From positions 1 through 64,000 of the forward strand of contig JAJRWX010000033.1 in assembly GCA_024276605.1 (NCBI GenBank): a stretch of DNA of 64,000 nucleotides. Reading direction: 5' to 3'. Source of the DNA: Planctomycetota bacterium (GTDB lineage: Bacteria > Planctomycetota > Phycisphaerae > UBA1845). Position numbers and translations under genes: made by a program. Shown here piece after piece: positions 57,690-64,000 of this stretch. Each line of letters opens with the position of its first letter. Position 1 is the first letter of the stretch. A model generated the notes under the pieces. The model did no database searches. It was not told where the DNA came from and saw only the letters and a program-made list of their open reading frames with translations.

Positions 57690-58340
57690 ATGGAGTCAAG
57701 GGACATGGGATCAGAAGATCCATCTCAGTTGCGTGCTCGGACAGAGGAAAGTCGCCGACGCCCCTATGTGATTAGTGAGATACACGTCTGTTTTGACGGT
57801 GTGGGTGAGATCAAGGAGACTAAATCCACCGGCCCTGTGCACCTTTACATCGAAGCGACGGATCAACACGGAGACATAGCCCCTTAGTTTGATGATTTTT
57901 GGTGGACAGGTCTTCTACAACGTTGGATCAATCGCATGGTTACGATCTACATCGAGGCCACTCCGCACGCCGTACTTCATCCTGTCGTATTGTATCATAT
58001 GGATATGCTCGATCGTGTGGCTCCCCGTTGGCGTATGATCGCGTTAACGTATAGTAGTGACTTTGTGAACGATGATGCCGTCGATGCGATCGCTCAAGCC
58101 AGCTACCATGAAGTACGCTTTATGGATGGTTCTCGACCGATTACTAACAATCTAGATCATCGCATATCCCATAAAGTCCAACTGGACGTGCTATTCGGCG
58201 ATATTCGTCGTATACAGGCGCGTATCGGCGCCACGCGTCCTATTTTGACTCGGCTACCATCATCAGTTACGACTGCACGAGATTCTCAATTCAACGACAG
58301 TCGAACACACAAAAACGCGACCTCGCAGCAGACGCGCTAG
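57690..58340 (+). pseudogene. unknown protein, interrupted by an in-frame TAG
   Basis: A frame of about 216 codons broken once by TAG at 57885-57887. Before it: RRPYVISEIHVCFDG, STGPVHLYIEATDQHGD. After it, with no frame change: FDDFWWTGLLQRWINRMVTI, then HPVVLYHMDMLDRVAPRWRM and YHEVRFMDGSRP. The downstream part (ATG 57936, 134 codons) could also be read alone. I do not recognise a family. The frame is long and free of stops after the TAG, but the evidence that it is a real gene is only moderate. ATG 57690 or 57705 may start it, with AAGGGA before the second. Confidence 0.45.
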
Positions 58341-58489
58341 TGCCTTTCCACGCCAAGTGTCGTCTCGAATAGTCAAGGATCTTCGCAAGACGCACAGGCC
58401 CTGGCTATCCTGCTACGTATCGTTTGCTCTCGTTGGTCACTCCTTTTTTACCATCGCCAGCAAGCACGTGTAAGGTTACTATACGCATC

Positions 58490-59743
58490 ATGCGTTTAGT
58501 CGTTCAAAAATTCGGTGGTACCAGCTTATCGTCAGCCGAGAAAATCCACCGGGCGGCGCGGCGAGCTATTCGTGCCAAGCTTGACGGATACCGTGTGGTG
58601 CTCGTGGTATCAGCTATGGGACATGCCACAAATGACTTGCTCGCTTTATCCAACGAAATATGCACCGAGCCTCCAAAACGCGAACTGGATATGCTACTGA
58701 CAACAGGCGAACAGGTATCCATCGCTCTTACGGCTATGGCCATTCACGCAGCCGGCCATGAAGCGATTAGCCTGACGGCTGCTCAACTGGGATTGTATAC
58801 GGACAGCGTCCACTTACGTGCGCGCATCAAGAACATCAATCGGAACAGACTCGATCAAGAGCTGTCTAGTAATCGAATTGTCATCATCGCAGGTTTCCAG
58901 GGTATCGACATGAGTGGAGAAATCACTACTTTAGGTCGAGGCGCTTCGGATACAACCGCAGCGGCGTTGGCGGCGGTGCTTCACGCCCATCAATGCGAAA
59001 TTTATACGGATGTCGACGGCGTATACACCACAGACCCGCGCATCGTACCGCAAGCGAAGAAAATTGATGAAATCAGCTACGATGTCATGTTGGAAATGGC
59101 GGCGGCCGGTGCTTCGGTGATGCACTCGAGAGCTATCGTCTTCGGCAAAAAGTTCGGTGTCCCCATACATGTAAGAAGTTCGATGACGGACGGAAAGGGA
59201 ACGATGATTATGAACGAAACTTCTAGCATGGAAGAAGTGGTCGTCGAAGGTGTGACGCTCAAGGAAGATTTAGCGGTCATCTCACTCCACGGTGTACCTC
59301 ATCAGGCCGGGTTGGCGGCGCGCATCTTTGCGGAACTAGGCCATCACCATATTTTGGTAGATGATATTGTGCAAAACATCTACGATGATGGAAAGTATGC
59401 CAATATCAGCTTTTCCATCAACACATCGGATGCCTCTACAGCGCACAACCTGTGTCAGCAATTGGCTCGTGACATGATCATCGAGAACGTCACCTTGGAA
59501 CAGGGTGTGTCGAAAGTTAGCGCGGTAGGGGTAGGTATGCGTACGCATACCGGTACCGCTTCGACGATGTTCGAAGCGCTAGCTCAAGCCCAAATCAATA
59601 TCAAAAATATCTCTACCAGCGAAATTGTCATTAGCTGTATCGTCAACAGTACCGATGGTGTGCGTGCGCTGCGTAGTATCCACAACGCCTTCGGCTTGGA
59701 CAATCACGATTCGCCATCCGACCAAATCAACCCGGCAAGATAG
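58490..59743 (+). CDS. lysC: aspartate kinase
   Basis: 417 residues from ATG 58490 (MRLVVQKFGGTSL), which fits the family start; the longer frame to 58424 is not needed. KFGGTS binds ATP, LLTTGEQVSIALTAMA and GRGASDTTAAALAAVL bind aspartate and ATP, and YTDVDGVYTTDPRIV is the conserved catalytic end. Two ACT domains (LHGVPHQAGLAARIFAEL; VGVGMRTHTGTASTMFEAL) follow, so it is probably feedback-inhibited by lysine or threonine. First enzyme of the lysine, threonine and methionine pathway. The nuclease gene begins 2 bp after its TAG, so they form an operon. Confidence 0.95.
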   Translation: MRLVVQKFGGTSLSSAEKIHRAARRAIRAKLDGYRVVLVVSAMGHATNDLLALSNEICTEPPKRELDMLLTTGEQVSIALTAMAIHAAGHEAISLTAAQLGLYTDSVHLRARIKNINRNRLDQELSSNRIVIIAGFQGIDMSGEITTLGRGASDTTAAALAAVLHAHQCEIYTDVDGVYTTDPRIVPQAKKIDEISYDVMLEMAAAGASVMHSRAIVFGKKFGVPIHVRSSMTDGKGTMIMNETSSMEEVVVEGVTLKEDLAVISLHGVPHQAGLAARIFAELGHHHILVDDIVQNIYDDGKYANISFSINTSDASTAHNLCQQLARDMIIENVTLEQGVSKVSAVGVGMRTHTGTASTMFEALAQAQINIKNISTSEIVISCIVNSTDGVRALRSIHNAFGLDNHDSPSDQINPAR

Positions 59744-59745
59744 GC

Positions 59746-60378
59746 ATGGCTAGCCGAGCGCCATTACCGGATTCGATAGAGATGCCACCTGCATGGCGTC
59801 GGCACATGATCGTATGCCTACTGATCGGCTTGGGCGGTCTAACGGTCGTCTGTAATCGCACCGCTGTTGTCACACCCTCCGAAAACGATTGGGAACGTTA
59901 TCATAACCAATCGTTTCGCGTCATGCGCGTTGTGGACGGCGATACGCTGGACATCGACGCCCCAGACGGTGTCAAACCAACGACACGCATACGTTTGTGG
60001 GGCGTAGACACGCCGGAGATAGCTAGAGGAAAAAAAGCCGGCATGTATTTCGGTGAGCAAGCATCAACTTTCGCCAAAAGCGTACTAGATAATCGCAGCG
60101 TGCATGTTGTCCTTTCCCCAAAAAACACGCGCGGCAGATATGGGCGACTGCTCGCATACGTATTCCTTGAGCGCGGCGGCGACATGTTCAATGAAATGCT
60201 CATTTCGAAAGGATACGCCTACGCGGACCTACGTTATAAACACCATTACTACAACCAATTTCGCGATCTCGAAAAGCGTGCCCGCCGAAGCGGCGTTGGC
60301 TTGTGGTCTCACGTGACGCTCGAGAAAATGCCAAAGTGTAAACAGCGGTATGAACGCAAACACAATAAGCATGAATAG
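59746..60378 (+). CDS. thermonuclease (staphylococcal-nuclease-like) with N-terminal anchor
   Basis: 210 residues. A hydrophobic segment at about 20-40 (MIVCLLIGLGGLTVV) exports or anchors it, and TVVC might be a weak lipobox. The SNase domain has VVDGDTLDID, TRIRLWGVDTPE (Arg and Asp), the Glu in EQAS, and KNTRGRYGRLLAYVF (second Arg). Ca-dependent DNA/RNA cleavage outside the cytoplasm is expected. The C-terminal RRSGVGLWS is also found as a broken copy at 61447. It overlaps nothing but is only 2 bp after lysC. Confidence 0.92.
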   Translation: MASRAPLPDSIEMPPAWRRHMIVCLLIGLGGLTVVCNRTAVVTPSENDWERYHNQSFRVMRVVDGDTLDIDAPDGVKPTTRIRLWGVDTPEIARGKKAGMYFGEQASTFAKSVLDNRSVHVVLSPKNTRGRYGRLLAYVFLERGGDMFNEMLISKGYAYADLRYKHHYYNQFRDLEKRARRSGVGLWSHVTLEKMPKCKQRYERKHNKHE

Positions 60379-60632
60379 GGTAGACTTTACACTTTATTCG
60401 TCGGAAAGATGATCCACTAAGGGAAAAACCGCCCCCATATCCTGCGAGGCTACCTTCACCACGAGGGCTGTCTATCGCTTCAATGACGACTAGACTGCTC
60501 TGGAGGAGGTAAGAAACCCTTAAATAATGCTAAAAGTAGCTAATTGAATGCAGTTGCGGACTACTCACTTATTAATGTATACTTGTCCTTGGTTTATGTC
60601 GCGGCATCGAGAAGACCTGTGGAGGGTGGAGT

Positions 60633-61445
60633 ATGCAGCGCGCATGTTGGGTTCATATCATTAGCGGGACTTTCCTGATCTCCACACCCCAAGTCGTGTT
60701 CGGATCGAGGATTACAGTTGACGTACAATTATCGCCGGACATTATCGTGGATTCGGTTACGCGGTGTATCTGCTTCCGTCTTTTTGATTGTTTCCAAAAT
60801 TACACGGAACAATGTTTGGAAATTACGTTTATTGATGGCATCGCGCAAGGCGTTTCTTTTTATGCCGAATCCCGCACCTACGAGTGCATAGAAGCAAGAG
60901 ACCCGCTGCATACATTACGATCGTTGTCGGAAGTGGTGTGCGTAGATGATCGATGTTCGGCCAACTTCATCGATGATCCGGATTCCGGCGGTAACTGGCT
61001 CATCAATGGAAATATGAATGATGATTTCGTTATCGATATCCGTGATGTGGCCGTGTACAAATCTGAAATTCTTCGCGGCGCTGATTACCCCAATGGTGAT
61101 ACGACTTGCTCTACTCAATCACCCCACGGAGATGTTAATGGGGACGGTCGTGTTGATATTTTGGATCACGACATCATAGCCTTTGAACACTTTCTGTCTG
61201 AACAGAAAGCGGGATGCTGGAGGACAGTCTGCGACTGTCTAAATCCCGAACTTGACAGCGACGGTGACAATGTCCCGGACTGCGTCGACTTATGTCCCGA
61301 CGTAGACGACACGATATTCGCCCCACAATGCGCCGATGCCGTTCCAACGATTTCTGAATGGGGTGTTCTCGTTCTAGCGCTGTTGCTTTTGATTACCGGT
61401 AAGATTTATTTCGGACAAGGGCTTCTATACAAACCTTCGGTGTAA
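60633..61445 (+). CDS. secreted protein with dockerin-like pair, thrombospondin-3-like repeat and IPTL-CTERM tail
   Basis: 270 residues with a signal peptide at about 1-28. The first half (about 30-125) is an unknown Cys-containing domain. The dockerin-like pair follows at about 128-195: NGNMNDDFVIDIRDVAVYK and GDVNGDGRVDILDHDIIAF, with Ca-binding Asp/Asn positions intact in both. DSDGDNVPDCVDLCPDVDD is a thrombospondin type 3 unit. The end, PTISEWGVLVLALLLLITG, is IPTL-CTERM, but the usual basic cluster after the helix is reduced to a few charged residues. GGAGGGTGGAG precedes the ATG. It is a single unit between two copies of the nuclease 3' end. Confidence 0.85.
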   Translation: MQRACWVHIISGTFLISTPQVVFGSRITVDVQLSPDIIVDSVTRCICFRLFDCFQNYTEQCLEITFIDGIAQGVSFYAESRTYECIEARDPLHTLRSLSEVVCVDDRCSANFIDDPDSGGNWLINGNMNDDFVIDIRDVAVYKSEILRGADYPNGDTTCSTQSPHGDVNGDGRVDILDHDIIAFEHFLSEQKAGCWRTVCDCLNPELDSDGDNVPDCVDLCPDVDDTIFAPQCADAVPTISEWGVLVLALLLLITGKIYFGQGLLYKPSV

Positions 61446-61446
61446 G

Positions 61447-61533
61447 CACCATGACTACAACCAATTTCGCTATTTCGAAAAGCATGCACGCCGAAGCGGT
61501 GTTGGCTTGTGGTCTCATGTCACGCCAGAAAAA
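61447..61533 (+). pseudogene. duplicated 3' fragment of the thermonuclease gene
   Basis: About 87 bp nearly identical to 60241-60327 of the nuclease gene, encoding H.DYNQFRYFEKHARRSG then VGLWSHV in the matching frame. It is not preceded by the rest of the gene or a start. A remnant of a second nuclease copy or of a local duplication that now flanks the IPTL-CTERM gene. Confidence 0.85.
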
Positions 61534-61597
61534 CGCCTTAACGGAATCTGAGGTTTGAACGGAAAAGAAGCACGTCCTAATATACCGAACTGTATTT

Positions 61598-61658
61598 AAT
61601 CAAATTATTGTTTAGACATCAGATTGTCTGAACACTCATTTGATTAATCATTTTTTTT
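61598..61658 (+). terminator. candidate terminator between convergent genes
   Basis: AATCAAAT (61598-61605) pairs with ATTTGATT (61638-61645) and encloses a second hairpin AGACA-TCAGAT-TGTCT; TTTTTTTT follows. The T-run also encodes the Lys-rich C-terminus of the opposite gene, so the call is moderate. Confidence 0.4.
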
Positions 61659-63587
61659 CTTTTTTCCAAATAAGCTTTTACCCAAGCCTTTAATCTGATT
61701 GCCAATATCATCGCCCTTCTTGTTATCTTTGTCGCTTTTTTGCGGTGCTTTCTTTTTATCCGGCGATTCCTTTCGGCTACCTAAACCCGGCAACACCTTT
61801 TTTAGATCCATCCCAGGCAGCCCCTTCTTTATATCTATGTCTGACACAGCCCCTTCAATTAATTCGTCAGCCCGACCGCGCACTTCTTTAGCAAGTATCC
61901 CGGCACCGGCGGCGACCAACGCATCAGCTAATTGAGTGTCATCGAGAAAAATGCGCGGATTATCAATCGGCCCGCGAAGGCCTAGTGGAATCGTCAGTTC
62001 ACTGACAGGTGATGACCCGGCCCCGGATATCGCAATCGTCGTGTTATGCAGTGTTACCTGCATAGGCAAATCGATATAGGTACCGCCACTTGTACGAATC
62101 GTTCCTTTCATAGCCAAGTCCATCGTACCGCCGGAAATTGGCTTATTACCTTTGCTTAAACTATTTGCTATGCTGTCTACATCCAAACCCCGATAGTTAA
62201 AATCTACCACACTATCTCCACCACGGGCAGAAACCCCAGCCATCCCCAGCTTGACTGACAACGTCTTTGCACTCGATTCAATACTTATGGTAGGTTCTTC
62301 TTCCAACAGTGAGGGATGCGTCGAGATGAAACTGGCATGGATCACCAACGATTCTCCAGGCAACGCATCCGTCTTCACATTCACCGCATCCATCTGATCT
62401 ATGACAAACCTAGGTGCACCATCAATAAGATGACTGGCTATGACTTGAGCATATCCCAATGCCTGGGCTTGTCGCTGGAGTCGCTCGCGGAGCGTTTCAC
62501 CTCCTGCTATCTCCTCAGTTTCAGCATCAGACGCTTCCGCCGAACCGGAAATTGTCTCAATCCATTGTCGTATCTGAGTAAGTTGTTGTTGCCATTGGCG
62601 AGGATCCTGGAGATAGTCCCCTAAATTTTTCTCCCCTTGCTTTGCGGCCACTGATTTTACCGGCGTGGGTTTATGACCGATGAGTTTTCCCGGCGACGAA
62701 CGCTTGGCGCCGTGTGCAGCGCCACTGATCACCACCCGGTCGAGTCTGAGCTGTTTTCGAAGCAGAGATGTGGTACTTACATCGGCCTCTATTTTTCCCG
62801 CACGGAACAAATCAACGTTTAGGTTATTCGGGTCCGCCATCGCTAAGCCCGTAAGGGTCATGCGTCCCCCAGCTAGGTCGACGTCGGCACCTGCCAACTC
62901 TACGGTAGCGCCGTTGGCTTGTTCCAAGCCACGCCTTAGCGCAGACACAATAAACGGGCCGGAGAAAAACATCTGCACAACAATCAACAATACAACCACC
63001 AGGCCACAAACCGCTACACCAACCGGACGAATCAATTTTCCTTTTTTCTCAAGCAAGTCGGCGTAGCTATCTTTTGCACCTCCTCCTACAAACACTTTAA
63101 GTAGAAGTTTGACCCACCATTTCCCCATCAACTGCTTGTACAAATCGGAGCCTTGTTCCAGGGATGACATTTTTGTTCGGATTCCACGGACGAGCTTTAT
63201 CAAGGCCAACCCAGCCACAATGCCAATCGTCGCACCTAGTATCAGTCCACCCGTGGTCACGTAGTACTCAAAGCCAAAAAGTGCTAAAACCGGGGCGTTA
63301 ATCATCGCCTTAAATAACGATTGCGTCGGGCCATCAAGAAGCATACGGCCACCCGCAAAAGAAATCGGCAACAACACAAGCGATAGTAATTTAGCAAATC
63401 CAGCAATAATGACGGCCAACGTGATATTTACATTCATGACGAGCAAAGCAAGTGCCAATGAAATGACCAACCCAGGTGCCTGTACGAAGCCGGGCATAAA
63501 GCCGAGTATCGCCCCCAACACACACGAAACCATTAATTGAGCCGGCGTAGCACCGCCACGCAAAATCTTGGCCACCTTCTTAAACAT
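61644..63587 (-). CDS. fused TIGR03546/TIGR03545-type membrane protein with AsmA-like domain
   Basis: 647 residues from ATG 63587, where AAAGGG lies 8 nt before; the longer frame to 63659 has no site. The N-terminal about 150 residues have four TM helices (ATPAQLMVSCVLGAILGFMPG; NVNITLAVIIAGFAKLLSL) like the TIGR03546 family. After a linker and another TM helix (about 210-230) comes an AsmA/DUF748-like region: GATVELAGADVDLAGGRMTL, LAMADPNN and ADVSTTSLLRKQLRLDRVVI, like TIGR03545. The two families are often encoded by adjacent genes; here they seem to be one protein. The Lys-rich tail (KKKAPQKSDKDNKK...KKKKND) is cytosolic or disordered. Role: probably envelope maintenance, not proven. Confidence 0.75.
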   Translation of the reverse strand: MFKKVAKILRGGATPAQLMVSCVLGAILGFMPGFVQAPGLVISLALALLVMNVNITLAVIIAGFAKLLSLVLLPISFAGGRMLLDGPTQSLFKAMINAPVLALFGFEYYVTTGGLILGATIGIVAGLALIKLVRGIRTKMSSLEQGSDLYKQLMGKWWVKLLLKVFVGGGAKDSYADLLEKKGKLIRPVGVAVCGLVVVLLIVVQMFFSGPFIVSALRRGLEQANGATVELAGADVDLAGGRMTLTGLAMADPNNLNVDLFRAGKIEADVSTTSLLRKQLRLDRVVISGAAHGAKRSSPGKLIGHKPTPVKSVAAKQGEKNLGDYLQDPRQWQQQLTQIRQWIETISGSAEASDAETEEIAGGETLRERLQRQAQALGYAQVIASHLIDGAPRFVIDQMDAVNVKTDALPGESLVIHASFISTHPSLLEEEPTISIESSAKTLSVKLGMAGVSARGGDSVVDFNYRGLDVDSIANSLSKGNKPISGGTMDLAMKGTIRTSGGTYIDLPMQVTLHNTTIAISGAGSSPVSELTIPLGLRGPIDNPRIFLDDTQLADALVAAGAGILAKEVRGRADELIEGAVSDIDIKKGLPGMDLKKVLPGLGSRKESPDKKKAPQKSDKDNKKGDDIGNQIKGLGKSLFGKKKKND

Positions 63588-63853
63588 GGTCATGTCCCTT
63601 TCGAGTAGATTCCGCCGCAAGAGGCGTCCAACCGTACACCGTCTGTGTTCACCGTCCACAACGCAACTCTGTCAGGCCGGTAACTTACTCCATACTTGTG
63701 TCTTCGTGAAGGAGATTTGATGAAACAGGTTCAAATGTTCATATAGCTGAGTGCGGGCAGAATATGATCCAGACTTGTCGGGAACCGTGCATATTTACCT
63801 GGAAAGAACGGTATTCATGCAGATGATTACCGTTACTCGAAAACATTTATTTC

Positions 63854-64000
63854 CTAAGCTGCACTGGAAGTCGGTGTCGCCGAACGTTTTTGATAACGGG
63901 TTAATCCCAAAATAGCCGCGCCGTAGGCTACCACGTGGGCGGGATGCTTGGGAAGGAATATTGACCCACCGAATTCCTGCCGACAGGCCTCGATCATGCC
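63854..64000 (-). CDS. C-terminal end of an ASKHA-family activase-like protein (partial)
   Basis: The last 48 codons before TAG at 63854-63856; the rest lies beyond the window. GMIEACRQEFGGSIFLPKHP followed by AHVVAYGAAILGLTRYQK resembles the end of acyl-CoA dehydratase activases (BadF/HgdC type), where a P..P..V.A.GAA segment closes the ATP site. Other ASKHA ATPases share the GAA helix, so the exact family is open. Confidence 0.5.
   Translation of the reverse strand, partial: GMIEACRQEFGGSIFLPKHPAHVVAYGAAILGLTRYQKRSATPTSSAA

Noticed and set aside
63720..63853. Possible small gene with a good Shine-Dalgarno (AAGGAG) before ATG 63720
   Set aside because: The frame stops after eight codons; a nearby frame has SGTVHIYLE-like residues similar to 57.8 kb, but stops and frame changes make it unsupported.

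Overview
The window looks like a chromosomal segment of a planctomycete, probably close to the Phycisphaerae; this is inferred from gene content, not from a database search. The clues are large secreted cysteine-rich proteins with dockerin-like tails, PEP-CTERM and IPTL-CTERM sorting tails, an ECF-like sigma factor next to a Ser/Thr kinase with a TPR-rich tail, lipid A genes (lpxD, lpxI), an Mla-type lipid transporter, and many small palindromic intergenic repeats. GC content is moderate. No phage, plasmid or CRISPR array is visible.

Layout. 1-2.4 kb: the 3' part of polA, a 161-bp palindromic element and a tiny secreted Tyr/Asp-rich protein. 2.4-9.2 kb: two large secreted proteins (Cys-rich dockerin protein, M64-type metallopeptidase). 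9.4-18.5 kb: envelope biogenesis, with lpxD-lpxI, two polysaccharide glycosyltransferases, mlaE-mlaF-mlaD and a dolichol-phosphate-mannose-synthase-like GT2. 18.7-27.8 kb: thioesterase, sulfotransferase, PQQ-type beta-propeller, cohesin-like protein, sigma factor plus kinase, IPTL-CTERM protein. 27.9-33.3 kb: a signalling block with a CBS/ACT protein and a degenerate receiver divergent from a globin-coupled histidine kinase and its NtrC-type regulator, then murJ. 33.3-37.5 kb: fdxA, tRNA-Asp, metK and several repeats. 37.7-47 kb: a secreted protein with two cohesin-like modules and a dockerin, a PEP-CTERM protein, two unknowns and a DUF255 thioredoxin-fold protein. 47-47.75 kb: a decayed REP-associated transposase among REP palindromes. 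47.75-64 kb: lysA, rnhA, alkaline phosphatase, a TadG-like Asp/Ser-repeat protein, a kinase-like membrane protein, a TPR membrane protein, a selenoprotein redoxin, lysC-nuc, a dockerin/IPTL protein, a fused TIGR03546/TIGR03545-type protein, and the C-terminus of an activase-like ASKHA protein.

The most striking observation is the redoxin gene at 56379-57326 (minus). It has an in-frame TGA exactly at the first position of a CxxC motif (Trp-Sec-Pro-Phe-Cys). A perfect 7-bp hairpin with a G-first triloop starts 14 nt after the TGA, which is the geometry of a bacterial SECIS. This is very probably an exported selenoprotein.

Four other genes (polA, mlaD, the DPM-like GT2, and an unknown gene at 57.7 kb) each carry one in-frame TAA or TAG with the reading frame continuing undisturbed. 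All four could be single C-to-T changes from CAA/CAG. TAG is also a normal terminator here, so code reassignment is unlikely; nonsense mutation, suppression or sequence error remain open.

The intergenic DNA holds several dispersed palindromic families: a 161-bp MITE-like element in three copies, a REP family linked to the transposase remnant, a short REP, a pair of facing inverted repeats, and a 110-bp element flanked by an 11-bp direct repeat.
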